A DNA stretch of 64,000 nt, taken from assembly GCF_023195885.1 (NCBI RefSeq), contig NZ_JALPKO010000011.1, positions 1 through 64,000 on the forward strand, written 5' to 3'. Shown here one piece after another: positions 25,632 to 33,695 of this stretch. The notes below the pieces were generated by a model, which saw only the letters and a list, made by a program, of their open reading frames with translations, was not told where the DNA came from and did not search any database. Origin of the DNA: Methylonatrum kenyense. GTDB lineage: Bacteria > Pseudomonadota > Gammaproteobacteria > Nitrococcales > Aquisalimonadaceae. A program made the translations under genes and the position numbers. Within the stretch, counting starts at the first letter, position 1; each line of letters begins with the position of its first letter.

Positions 25632-26249
25632 ATGACAGACTCAGGCTACCCCATACCGGAAGAAGACCGGGAACGCGAGACGGAAGTTCGCAAGAGCAGA
25701 TTCATTGCGCGGGTGCACGCGGTTCGCGACCGACAGCAGGCGATGGAACGCGTGGCACTGGCGCAGCAGGACCACCCCAACGCCAGTCACCACTGCTGGG
25801 CCTACGTGCTGGGCCGGCCCGGCGCGGCGACCAGCGCGGCGATGAACGATGACGGTGAGCCCTCGGGTACCGCCGGCAAACCGATCCTGAATGTAATCGA
25901 GCACAAGGCAATCGGCGATGTCCTGGTTGTCGTGATCCGCTATTTCGGCGGCGTGAAGCTCGGCGCCGGCGGCCTGGTCCGGGCCTACGCCGGGGCCACC
26001 GAGTCCGTGCTGGGCGATCTGCCACTGCGCCGCGAAACACCGCAGATTCACTATCGCCTGGTGCTGGACTTTGCCGACGAACAACCGCTGCGCCACTGGC
26101 TCGATCAGCACGGGGGAGCGCTGATCGACATATGCTACGCAGAACAGGTCACCGCCGAAATCGCCGTTCCGGGTACCCTTCAGCAGGCCCTCGTCGATTT
26201 CGCCGGCAGCCAGGGCATCGACCATACCGAAGCGCAGCCGAGACGCTGA
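25632..26249 (+). CDS. yigZ: YigZ/IMPACT family protein (UPF0029)
   Basis: This 205-residue protein has the UPF0029 N-terminal domain: KSRFIARV, DDGEPSGTAGKPILNVIEHK and VVVIRYFGGVKLGAGGLVRA. The smaller DUF1949-type C-terminal domain follows. The family is implicated in translation-related regulation (YigZ, yeast Yih1/IMPACT), but its bacterial role is not settled. Length and order are standard. It converges on the sensor kinase gene. Confidence 0.93.
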   Translation: MTDSGYPIPEEDRERETEVRKSRFIARVHAVRDRQQAMERVALAQQDHPNASHHCWAYVLGRPGAATSAAMNDDGEPSGTAGKPILNVIEHKAIGDVLVVVIRYFGGVKLGAGGLVRAYAGATESVLGDLPLRRETPQIHYRLVLDFADEQPLRHWLDQHGGALIDICYAEQVTAEIAVPGTLQQALVDFAGSQGIDHTEAQPRR

Positions 26250-26311
26250 CCCAGCACCGTATCCACTGCGGATCATCGGGGACAAATCAGGGTAGAACCT
26301 GCCATGTCTCC

Positions 26312-27661
26312 CTAACCTGCCGACGCCAGGCTGGCGCTCTCCCTTTCCGGCGCAGTCATCCGAACCCGGACGCCCTGACCGGGACGGCTATCGATGCTGA
26401 CAGATCCCCCCAGGCCGGCAAGTCGCTCGCGAATGCCGAGCAGGCCGAATCCGCTGCCGCCCGCTTCGGTTTCGAAGCCACGGCCATTATCGCGAACCTC
26501 GGCCTGGATGGTTCCGCTCCGACGGTTGACGGACACCGTGACGCGTGTCGCGTCCGCATGCCGGCTGATATTGGTGAGGCACTCCTGCACCGCACGATAG
26601 ATATGAATGGCGAGGGCCGGCGGCACCTGTTCCAGGCCATCGGACAAATGCAAATCCACCTGGATGCCGCGATTCCGACGGCTCCAGTCCGAGACCATCT
26701 GCCGGATACCGGCCTCCAGCCCCAGTTCCTCCAGGGCCGCCGGATGCAGGCGATGAATCATGTTGCGGGCAATGTCATAGACCTGGCCGGCTGTGCGGGC
26801 AATGGCTGCCGCACCGTCGCGAACGGCACCGTTATCCGGCGTCGTGGCCTGTCGAATCGCGGCCGCCTCGGCACGAATCGCGGACATGCACTGCCCCAGT
26901 TCGTCGTGCAGCTCGCGGGCGAGGTGCCGGCGCTCGTCCTCCTGGACTTCGAGGATCTGCCGGTTCAACCGCCGGACCCGGGCCCGGCTCTGGTCCAGCG
27001 CACTGGAAAGTCGGTTGAACTGGCGCGAGACGCTGTTGAATTCAGGCACGGAGAATTCCGGAAGCCCGCTGGTGTAATTGCCGTGCTCCAGGTCATCGAG
27101 GCCCCGGAGAATGACATTCAGCGGACGCAGCGCCCGATTGACGACGAAATAAATGATCAGGTTGGCACCAATGGCAAAGCCGAGCAGCACCGCAAGCAGG
27201 CCACGGGCAGCTTGCCAGGCCTCGGTGATTTCGTCTGCGGGCTCGGCATGCACCACAAACCAGGCACTGTCGGCGGTTGGCACGGGCACGGTACGGTGAA
27301 AACTGGCCACGGGCGGCTTCACGAAATAGGTAAACCAGGCTGGTGCATCGGGGCTTCGGGGTTCAGGCGCGTCCGCAGGCGGTGGCGGTTCGGCCCCTTC
27401 GTGGACATCCAGGCGAATGTGCCGATGCGCGCCCAGCCCCTCGATCTGATACAGCAGATCGTCGGCGCTGATTTCCAGCCCTTCCATCTCGGTCAGGCTC
27501 TCCATTGAGGCCTCGACCAGCTGGACGGTCAAGTCGGACGCCGAGCGCAGTTCGGCCTCGACGGCAACCCGGGAGTTGTGCACCACGAACAGCATGCCGA
27601 TCAGCAACGCCACCACGGTCAGCAAGGCAAGCAACAGACTCAGGCGGGTGCGCAGCGTCAT
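26312..27661 (-). CDS. Sensor histidine kinase, NarX/UhpB type
   Basis: This 449-residue inner-membrane kinase has a membrane helix (about 8-28), a periplasmic sensor region (about 30-165) with a Pro-rich stretch, a second helix (about 165-185), HAMP, and a HisKA_3 domain with the phospho-accepting His in RRHLARELHDELGQ. The ATPase domain has RDNGRGFE and GLLGIRERL. The start overlaps the stop of the response regulator (ATGA), so the two form a two-component pair. The signal it senses cannot be told. Confidence 0.92.
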   Translation of the reverse strand: MTLRTRLSLLLALLTVVALLIGMLFVVHNSRVAVEAELRSASDLTVQLVEASMESLTEMEGLEISADDLLYQIEGLGAHRHIRLDVHEGAEPPPPADAPEPRSPDAPAWFTYFVKPPVASFHRTVPVPTADSAWFVVHAEPADEITEAWQAARGLLAVLLGFAIGANLIIYFVVNRALRPLNVILRGLDDLEHGNYTSGLPEFSVPEFNSVSRQFNRLSSALDQSRARVRRLNRQILEVQEDERRHLARELHDELGQCMSAIRAEAAAIRQATTPDNGAVRDGAAAIARTAGQVYDIARNMIHRLHPAALEELGLEAGIRQMVSDWSRRNRGIQVDLHLSDGLEQVPPALAIHIYRAVQECLTNISRHADATRVTVSVNRRSGTIQAEVRDNGRGFETEAGGSGFGLLGIRERLAGLGGSVSIDSRPGQGVRVRMTAPERESASLASAG

Positions 27662-28293
27662 GGCTGCACCACGCCCTCGCGAATCGCCAGTCGGGTCAGA
27701 TCGGCGGTATTCGCCATGCCGAGTTTGTCCCGGACGATGCTGCTGTAATTGGCAACGGTCTTGTAGCCAAGATTCAGGGTCTCGGCGATCTCGGCGACGC
27801 CGCGGCCCTCCGCCAGCAGGCGAAAGATCTCGAATTCTCGGGGGGACAGGTTGCGCAGGGCATCCTCCGGGTTTCCGTCGCCCTGATGCGCGACCATGGC
27901 CTCCTGCACGTCGGCGCCGAGAAAACGGCCGCCTTCGGCCACGCGTGATACCGCTTCCACCAGCACTTCCGGCGCGCTGGACTTGGTGATGTAGCCGTCG
28001 GCACCTGCTTCCAGCGCTTGCTCGGCAAATACCGCCTGGTCGTGCATGCTGAACACCAGGACACGGACCTCCGGTTCGCGCCGTTTCATGCGTCGAAGCG
28101 CCTCGACACCACTGATGCCGGGCAGTGACAGGTCCATGACCACGACATCGAACGGCGTCTGACCAGTACGCTTGTAGGCGCCTTCACCCGTGGCAGCCTC
28201 CTCAACCACCCAGGCGCTGTCCGCCTGCTCCAGCAGCCGGCGGTAGCCGGCACGCACAACAGCATGATCATCCACGAGCAGAATGCGTAACAT
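27658..28293 (-). CDS. LuxR/NarL-family response regulator
   Basis: This 211-residue protein has a receiver domain with the acidic pair in LLVDDH, the phospho-accepting Asp in VVVMDLSLPG and Lys in YITKSSAPE, followed by a LuxR-type helix-turn-helix (LSPREFEIFRLLAEG, ETLNLGYKTVANYSS). It resembles GacA/UvrY regulators. The ATG at 28293 is preferred over 28335 because it starts directly at the receiver domain. It is the first gene of the pair with the sensor kinase. Confidence 0.93.
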   Translation of the reverse strand: MLRILLVDDHAVVRAGYRRLLEQADSAWVVEEAATGEGAYKRTGQTPFDVVVMDLSLPGISGVEALRRMKRREPEVRVLVFSMHDQAVFAEQALEAGADGYITKSSAPEVLVEAVSRVAEGGRFLGADVQEAMVAHQGDGNPEDALRNLSPREFEIFRLLAEGRGVAEIAETLNLGYKTVANYSSIVRDKLGMANTADLTRLAIREGVVQP

Positions 28294-28446
28294 GCGTTTA
28301 TCCGTCTGATTCAATACGCGACTGCGACACAGCATAAGACATCAGTGGCCAGGAATGGGTCGCCACCACCCCGTCTTCGCGCATGCCGCAGGAACAAACA
28401 GGCCGTGTCGCGGATCTTTTCCAGACACAACGGAGGAGTTCGAACC

Positions 28447-28878
28447 ATGCCAAAAACAATGATCGCCCTGCTTGCCGCCGCCCTGATAGCCACGCCTGCC
28501 CTCGCCGCAGTTGCCGGCACACCGGACGAGGCACCCCAGGCTGATGCTGCCGAGGCCGCGGATGCCGACCACGGCGTGCGTGTCCGCGGTGACCGTGGGC
28601 AAGGCGCATTTTCCATGTCCATGCTGCAGATGACCCGCCAGTTCCGGGACGGCCGTGAACGGCTGGCTTTCCGCACCGCCTTCAATACCGTGGTCGAGAA
28701 CCGGGAACGGGAGAAAGGCATTCGCCAGGCCTACGAAAACGGTGAACTCAGCGAAGCGGACTACGAACGCCAGAGGGAACGGGTCTACCGTTCCATGCAT
28801 GGCATGACCGTGGAAGACATCCTCGCCGAGGCCGAAGCCGAAGCCGAAGCCGAAGCCGAAGCCGAAGCCGGCGAATGA
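28447..28878 (+). CDS. Exported small protein with (Ala-Glu)n tail
   Basis: This 143-residue protein has a signal peptide (ending ATPALA), a low-complexity Ala/Asp/Glu stretch, a charged helical core (DYERQRERVYRSMHG) and a tail of alternating Ala and Glu encoded by tandem GCCGAA units. GGAGGAG lies upstream of the ATG. Family not recognised. It is divergent from the response regulator and could be one of its targets; that is a guess from position. Confidence 0.72.
   Translation: MPKTMIALLAAALIATPALAAVAGTPDEAPQADAAEAADADHGVRVRGDRGQGAFSMSMLQMTRQFRDGRERLAFRTAFNTVVENREREKGIRQAYENGELSEADYERQRERVYRSMHGMTVEDILAEAEAEAEAEAEAEAGE
28825..28870. repeat. In-frame GCCGAA hexanucleotide microsatellite
   Basis: About seven tandem copies of GCCGAA/GCCGAG encode Ala-Glu pairs at the end of the small exported protein. 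Slippage would change tail length in steps of two residues without a frameshift. Confidence 0.85.
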
Positions 28879-29124
28879 AAGCACTTGCCGCGAAGCCACC
28901 GGGTAAACTTTCGACAGGGTTGAGGTCAGTGGAAGTATTGGCTTGGCCCTGTTGGGCCGGAGGCACGTCAGGCCAAGGCAATACTTCCACTGCCCCTACC
29001 TTTCCGTGAGCGTTGCGCCTTATTTGGGCGACGACTGATAGGCAGCTACGTTGAGGACGGGAATCACGTTGGCGGTTGGCAGTGAGTGCCAGGGGAGGAG
29101 AAGATTTTTCTCCGGCGCTGTTGG
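28879..29124. other. Intergenic region left of the long repeat copy
   Basis: No credible gene is seen. It contains the 66-base inverted repeat described separately. An open frame on the minus strand (29020-29256) has no homology that I recognise and runs into the repeat, so it is left out. Confidence 0.5.
28927..28992. repeat. 22-base inverted repeat forming a strong hairpin
   Basis: CAGTGGAAGTATTGGCTTGG (plus two more bases) at 28927-28948 pairs with 28971-28992, with one mismatch and a 22-base loop. It begins 48 bases past the stop of the Ala-Glu protein. There is no T-run, so it is not an obvious intrinsic terminator. It may be a structured 3' end, a small RNA or a REP-like element. Confidence 0.75.
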
Positions 29125-29502
29125 GAGGAAACACTGAGCAATTCCCACGTTCGCGCTCGTGTCCGATTTCGGCAGCCTGGCAAGGCGCGGTGCCGGTTCG
29201 GTAGCCCCACTACCCCAAGGCAACCTGCTTCTGGCCAGATCCGTAGGGCGGGTCAAGCGTAGCGGACCCGCGCGGTGTGATCCGTTATCGAATCGGCCTG
29301 GCCGGCCGGTCTGCCCGGGTCTCCCATGGCCTTGCTTCTCCTGAGAGACTCTTCTGCACCGAGATGCCTGACACCGCGTGCATTCGCTTCGCTTAATGCA
29401 CCCTACGCGTCGTGTTCATCGCGCCTTGCCTCGAAAAAATGCGGACTCCAACGCAAGCGTGCGAATAAATCAGCGTTTCCTAAAGGAAGCACAGTGTTCC
29501 TA
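29125..29502. mobile_element. MITE-like TAG-ended dispersed element, copy C
   Basis: The left end GAGGAAACACTGAGCAATTC (about 29125-29145) and the right end (inverted GGAACACTG, ending at the TAG at 29500-29502) are degenerate terminal inverted repeats. Inside are two hairpins with related loops: 29248-29271 (stem GCGGGTC, loop AAGCGTAGCG) and 29378-29401 (stem GTGCATT). No open frame encodes a transposase. The right TAG is the stop codon of the PCuAC gene. A second end-like motif at 29471-29482 suggests a reworked right end. It shares its internal order with copy D. Confidence 0.7.
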
Positions 29503-29988
29503 GTGATGGTGGTGGTGATCGTGTTCATCGTCACCATTCAGGCCTTCACGCGACACCGGCATTTCCACGGTCAGGATCTCTCCGCTCTGGAAGCGCATCT
29601 GCAGTTCCACCACATCGCCCTCTTCCAGGGCATCACCCTGCCGACCGATCAGCATGATGTGGTATCCACCCGGCTCCAGCACCCGTTCTCCACCGGCCGG
29701 AATGCGCAGCGTCGACCAGTGCACCATCCTGGCCTGACCATCCTCTTCCACCGATTCGTGGATCTCGGCGCGGTCGAACTGCGGGCTGTCGACGCCAATC
29801 AGGATCTTCCTGTCTCCTTCCGGCGCCTCGATCCGCATGTAGGCCGCGGTGCGGTCGGACACCTCCGGCACCCAGCGCACCCAGGGATCATGAATAGTGA
29901 TTTCGTCCGCCGAGGCCAACGGGGCGAAGGCCGCCGCCAGCAGCACCAGGGCGGAGCAGAATCCGCCAGTACGCAACATCACGCTCAT
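29500..29988 (-). CDS. Periplasmic copper chaperone PCu(A)C
   Basis: This 162-residue protein has a signal peptide and then the PCu(A)C core. Metal ligands fit the H-x(n)-M-x(n)-HxM pattern: His in AEIHES, Met in QARMVHW and HIM in GGYHIMLIG. It ends in a His-rich tail (DDEHDHHHHH), which could also bind Cu or Zn. PCu(A)C delivers Cu(I) to the CuA site of cytochrome oxidase. The ATG at 29988 has GGAG upstream; a GTG at 30000 overlapping the IalB stop is an alternative. The TAG stop lies in the end of the repeat element. Confidence 0.9.
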   Translation of the reverse strand: MSVMLRTGGFCSALVLLAAAFAPLASADEITIHDPWVRWVPEVSDRTAAYMRIEAPEGDRKILIGVDSPQFDRAEIHESVEEDGQARMVHWSTLRIPAGGERVLEPGGYHIMLIGRQGDALEEGDVVELQMRFQSGEILTVEMPVSREGLNGDDEHDHHHHH

Positions 29989-29996
29989 CAGTACAA

Positions 29997-30569
29997 TCAC
30001 TCCATGATCCGGTTAAGGGCGGCGGTGAAGCCCATCATCGAGATCGGCAGATCGAAACTTTGGTTGCGAGCATCGCGAATGGTCACGGTGCCGGCGGCAC
30101 CCTGACGGAATTGCTCCAGCATGTCATCATCGAACAGCATTGAGGCCATGCAGCCGTCCTCGCCACAGATATCGACGCCGATGCGTACCGCTTCATTGTC
30201 ATCCACCTTGAGTTCCAGGCCCGGCTGCAGGCGAATCCCCAGTGGCACGGAGAACAGGGCCATCGGCATGCCACGCTCCGGCATGTAACCAACCACAACC
30301 TCCATGATGATTTCCCCGGTTTCCTCCACCGTCACCCGCTGCAACATCTCGCAGGCACGAATGGTTTCCCCGTCCTCCTCAAAGTCCTCGCAGTAGACAT
30401 TCCAGTCCTCGAAGCGCTCGAGTTCCCCATGGTCCCGGTCGCGTTCGGGTATGGTCCCCTCTGCCTGATCGACGTCGCCAGAGAAGTCCTGCTGGGCGAA
30501 AACCGCCGGACCGAAGCCGAAAACGGCTAGCGCAACGGCCAGCGCAAACCGCGTTGAGAGTCGTTTCAT
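29997..30569 (-). CDS. Invasion-associated locus B (IalB) family protein
   Basis: This 190-residue secreted protein has a signal peptide (ending AVFAQQ) and then the IalB domain: FEDWNVYCEDFEEDGE, a Cys in IRACEML, LGIRLQPGLEL and VDICGEDGCMASM. The conserved cysteines are likely disulfide bonded. In Bartonella, IalB aids cell entry; in free-living bacteria the role is unknown. The start at 30569 has AGAGGGGA upstream. It forms an operon with the PCu(A)C gene, nine bases or less apart. Confidence 0.88.
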   Translation of the reverse strand: MKRLSTRFALAVALAVFGFGPAVFAQQDFSGDVDQAEGTIPERDRDHGELERFEDWNVYCEDFEEDGETIRACEMLQRVTVEETGEIIMEVVVGYMPERGMPMALFSVPLGIRLQPGLELKVDDNEAVRIGVDICGEDGCMASMLFDDDMLEQFRQGAAGTVTIRDARNQSFDLPISMMGFTAALNRIME

Positions 30570-30611
30570 CAGATGCTGTCCCCTCTGGAATCGCTGTGGA
30601 TATTCCAATCA

Positions 30612-30626
30612 GTACCGAACTGGTAC
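30612..30626. promoter_or_regulatory. Palindrome GTACC-N5-GGTAC between divergent genes
   Basis: This perfect 5+5 inverted repeat lies in the 126 bases between the ialB-like operon (minus) and the metal exporter gene (plus). Both neighbours relate to metals or envelope stress, so a shared metal-responsive regulator is possible. No family consensus is recognised. Confidence 0.3.
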
Positions 30627-30695
30627 ACTTTTCACAATTTCATAATAATGATGCCCGGGCGCGGAGCACGGGGCCATCATGTCATTCTAGGGACC

Positions 30696-31655
30696 ATGCA
30701 GCAGCAAAGCCGTTCCAGCGACAGCCACTCGCAGGACTCCGCTCGTCTGAGAAGGCGTCGTGCGCTGGTGCGTTTCGCATGGCTGTCAATCGCCGCATCC
30801 TTGCTGGTCATCGCCCTGAAGACCCTCGCCTGGTGGTTGACCGGCTCGGTTGGCCTGTTGTCGGATGCTGCCGAATCGGTGGTCAATCTCGCCGGCGGCA
30901 TCATGGCACTGGTCATGCTCAGCATCGCGGCACGGCCCGCGGACCACGATCATCAGTATGGACACGACAAGGCGGAATACTTCTCCAGTGGCCTGGAAGG
31001 CGCACTGATTTTTCTTGCCTCCGTCGGCATCATCGTGGTTGCGGTCAATCGCCTGCTGAACCCGCAACCCATCGAAATGCCGGTCGTCGGCCTGGCTCTC
31101 TCCGCAGTTGCCACGCTGATCAACCTGGCGGCCGCGCGGGTGTTGCTCAGCGCGGGTCGGCGCGAGGAATCGATAACCCTCGAGGCGGACGGTCATCACC
31201 TGATGACCGATGTCTGGACGTCGGTTGGCGTGATCGGCGGGGTCGCGCTGGTGGCGGTCACCGGCTGGTATATCGTTGATCCGCTGATCGCGCTGCTGGT
31301 GGCGGCAAACATCAGCTATACCGGCTGGAAGGTCTTCATGCGGTCAGTCAACGGCTTGATGGACAGTGCCCTGGACGAGCACGAGATCGCAGAGATTCAG
31401 CGCATCCTTGATCACTACGGCCGCCAGCACAACGTGGATTTCCATGCACTGCGGACACGGCAATCCGGCGCCCGCCGCTTCATTTCCATGCATGTACTGA
31501 TGCCCGGCGACTGGACCGTGCAACGCGGCCACGACGTGGCCGACGCCATCGAGAACGCCATCCAGGATCGCTTCAGTGGCGCCAGCGTCATTACCCATCT
31601 GGAACCGGTGGAGGACCCACGCTCCTACCGCGACATTTCGCTGGATCGGGACTAG
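30696..31655 (+). CDS. fieF: Cation diffusion facilitator (FieF-like metal/H+ antiporter)
   Basis: This 319-residue CDF protein exports divalent metal (Zn, Fe, Cd or Co) from the cytoplasm. Six membrane helices come first; the metal site in helix 2 is SDAAES and in helix 5 ADGHHLMTDVWTS (HxxxD), with DHDHQYGHDKAE in a cytoplasmic His-rich loop. The C-terminal domain is the usual cytoplasmic dimer domain. The ATG at 30696 is chosen; nearby upstream ATGs would add about 16 unsupported residues. The TAG stop is also the first bases of repeat copy D. Confidence 0.92.
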   Translation: MQQQSRSSDSHSQDSARLRRRRALVRFAWLSIAASLLVIALKTLAWWLTGSVGLLSDAAESVVNLAGGIMALVMLSIAARPADHDHQYGHDKAEYFSSGLEGALIFLASVGIIVVAVNRLLNPQPIEMPVVGLALSAVATLINLAAARVLLSAGRREESITLEADGHHLMTDVWTSVGVIGGVALVAVTGWYIVDPLIALLVAANISYTGWKVFMRSVNGLMDSALDEHEIAEIQRILDHYGRQHNVDFHALRTRQSGARRFISMHVLMPGDWTVQRGHDVADAIENAIQDRFSGASVITHLEPVEDPRSYRDISLDRD

Positions 31656-31939
31656 CGAGACACCGATTGATTCCCGCGTCTGGCCAGATGCGTAGGGCGG
31701 GTCAAGCGTAGCGGACCCGCGCGGTGTGATCCGTTGGCAGGACATGAAAGGTTTTCAGACAAGGCAAGGTGTTCGGACGAACAAGGGCCGGGATGGGCAT
31801 TGGCGGTGACCGAGAGCCTGTTGCCACAATTGTGACGGATCACACCGCGTGCATTCGCTGCGCTTAATGCACCCTTGTGCCTTGCCTCGGAAAAATGCGG
31901 ACGCCGACGCAGGCGAGCGAATCAATCAGTGTTTCCCTA
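31652..31939. mobile_element. MITE-like TAG-ended dispersed element, copy D
   Basis: This is the most complete copy, about 288 bases. The left end is CTAGCGAGACACCGATTGAT; the right end, read inverted, is TTAGGGAAACACTGATTGAT. Inside are hairpin 1 (31697-31720, stem GCGGGTC, loop AAGCGTAGCG), a perfect 15-base inverted pair CGCGGTGTGATCCGT (31720-31734 with 31835-31849) and hairpin 2 (31849-31872, stem GTGCATT, loop CGCTGCGCTT). The left TAG is the stop of the metal exporter gene and the right TAG the stop of phoU. No protein is encoded, so it would depend on a transposase elsewhere. Confidence 0.78.
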
Positions 31940-32659
31940 ACGCCTGTCGCCGGTGGCCTCCTCGGCCATCTGTTCGAAGCTGATGTGGCGGACGTCCTTG
32001 CCCATCACGAAATAGATCACGTATTCACAAATATTTCGTGCACGATCACCGATGCGTTCCAGCGCCCGCACCGACCAGATGATGTCCATGACCCGCGGGA
32101 TCGAATCCGGGTCATCCCGCATCCGCTTCAGCAACTGACGCAGGATCTCCTCGTACTGGCTGTCGGCGCTGAAATCCATCTGCGCCGTGCGTACGGCATG
32201 TTCCGTGTCCATGCGCGCGAAGGCATTCAATGCATTGTTCAGCATGCGACGGACGTATTCGCCCAGCGCCGCGATCTCGGCCATGGGATGCAGTTCACGG
32301 TCCTTGTCCAGCAGGTGCAGCGCCATCTTGCCGATACGCTCGGCCTCGTCACCGATACGCTCCAGATCGGTGATGGTCTTGATCACCGCCATCACCAGCC
32401 GCAGGTCGCTGGCCGTCGGCTGGCGCCGGGCAAGGATGTGCGTGCACTCCTCGTCCAGCTCCACTTCCATGGCATTGACCCGGTAATCGCGGGTAACGAC
32501 AAGTTCGGCCTTGCCCGTGTCACCCTCGGCGAGGCCGTCCATGGCGTCGGCCAACTGCTGCTCCACCAGACCACCCATACTCATGGCCCGGTTGACGATG
32601 TCTTCCAGCTCCTCGTTGAACTGCCGCGAGATGTGCTGGGTGAAGATGGATTTGTCCAT
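31937..32659 (-). CDS. phoU: Phosphate signalling regulator PhoU
   Basis: This 240-residue, all-helical protein has two PhoU repeats with the metal-binding E/DxxxD pattern in TDLERIGDEAERIG and VRALERIGDRARNICE. PhoU links the Pst transporter to PhoR and keeps the Pho regulon off when phosphate is plentiful. It follows pstB after an A/T-rich inverted repeat, so it may be partly uncoupled from the pst transcript. Its TAG stop coincides with the end of repeat copy D. Confidence 0.95.
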   Translation of the reverse strand: MDKSIFTQHISRQFNEELEDIVNRAMSMGGLVEQQLADAMDGLAEGDTGKAELVVTRDYRVNAMEVELDEECTHILARRQPTASDLRLVMAVIKTITDLERIGDEAERIGKMALHLLDKDRELHPMAEIAALGEYVRRMLNNALNAFARMDTEHAVRTAQMDFSADSQYEEILRQLLKRMRDDPDSIPRVMDIIWSVRALERIGDRARNICEYVIYFVMGKDVRHISFEQMAEEATGDRR

Positions 32660-32722
32660 GTTACGGGCCTCGATGGTCGGGTGGACCTGATTCGGTGTTT
32701 ACGGCTTCCGGAATGGCTCTGG

Positions 32723-32784
32723 AAACGTTTTAGGTCTTACGTTTTATGTTTTACGTAAAACCTGAAACCTGAAACGTAAAACGT
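32723..32784. repeat. A/T-rich long inverted repeat (family 2), copy 2
   Basis: AACGTTTTAGGTCTTACGTT on the left is matched, inverted, by CCTGAAACGTAAAACGT on the right. It shares its sequence with copy 1 near 12190. It lies between pstB and phoU and could fold into a hairpin that reduces read-through into phoU. Confidence 0.75.
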
Positions 32785-32792
32785 ATCGGCCG

Positions 32793-33635
32793 TTACCCAT
32801 AACGGCCGGTAATATAATCCTCGGTCTGTTTTTTCGCCGGCGACGTAAACAGCGTGTCGGTGTCGGCGAACTCGACCATTTCGCCCATGTACATGAAGGC
32901 CGTGTAGTCCGAGACGCGGGCGGCCTGTTGCATGTTGTGGGTGACGATGGCGATGGTGTACTCCTCCTTGAGCTCGAACATCAGTTCCTCGATCTTCAGC
33001 GTGGCCAGCGGGTCAAGCGCCGAGGCCGGCTCGTCGAGCAGCAGGACCTCGGGTTCGATGGCCACCGCGCGGGCAATGACCAAGCGCTGCTGCTGACCGC
33101 CGGAGAGGCCGAAGGCGTTTTCGTTCAGGCGATCCTTGACCTCGTCCCAGAGCGCGGCGCGGCGCAGGGACTTCTCCACCACCTCGTCCAGCACGCGCCG
33201 GCTCTTCACGCCCTGCAGGCGCAGGCCGTAGGCCACGTTCTCGTAGATCGACTTGGGAAACGGGTTCGGCTTCTGGAACACCATGCCGACCCGGCGCCGC
33301 AGCTCGGCCACGTCCACCGCGGGATCGTAGATATTCTCGCCGTGCAGCAGCACCTCGCCCTCAACGCGGGCCGCGTCGATCAGGTCGTTCATGCGGTTCA
33401 TGCAGCGCAACAGCGTCGACTTGCCGCAGCCGCTGGGTCCGATGAAAGCGGTGATGCGCCCTTTCGGAATCATGAGATCCACGCCCTTCAGCGCAATCTT
33501 GTCGCCGTAGTAGAGCTTCAGGTCTCGGATTTCCATCGCCGGCGTCTCCTGGCTGATGCGCCGCTTTTCGCCGGCGCGGCCGCGCATGCTGGCCGGATCC
33601 ATGCCGTGGGTCAGTACCTTGTGTTCGTCTTTCAT
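32793..33635 (-). CDS. pstB: Phosphate ABC transporter ATP-binding protein
   Basis: This 280-residue ABC ATPase has Walker [10 protein letters not shown], the signature LSGGQQQRL, Walker [14 protein letters not shown] and the switch His in IVTHNMQQ. Most PstB proteins read DEPTSALDP, so Ala replaces Thr here, a mild change. It powers phosphate import through PstA/PstC. ATG at 33635 is preferred over GTG at 33644; neither has a strong ribosome site. The N-terminus has about 30 residues before the ABC domain, as in other long PstB forms. Confidence 0.95.
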   Translation of the reverse strand: MKDEHKVLTHGMDPASMRGRAGEKRRISQETPAMEIRDLKLYYGDKIALKGVDLMIPKGRITAFIGPSGCGKSTLLRCMNRMNDLIDAARVEGEVLLHGENIYDPAVDVAELRRRVGMVFQKPNPFPKSIYENVAYGLRLQGVKSRRVLDEVVEKSLRRAALWDEVKDRLNENAFGLSGGQQQRLVIARAVAIEPEVLLLDEPASALDPLATLKIEELMFELKEEYTIAIVTHNMQQAARVSDYTAFMYMGEMVEFADTDTLFTSPAKKQTEDYITGRYG

Positions 33636-33695
33636 CGTGGACACCGTGTTGTCTCGCTCTGTCTCGTCGTGCGTCTCGTCGCCGTCAGTCGCGGG

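Noticed and set aside
29020-29256. A 78-codon minus-strand frame left of the PCu(A)C gene
   Set aside because: It runs into the repeat element, has no ribosome site or known homology, and is probably chance.
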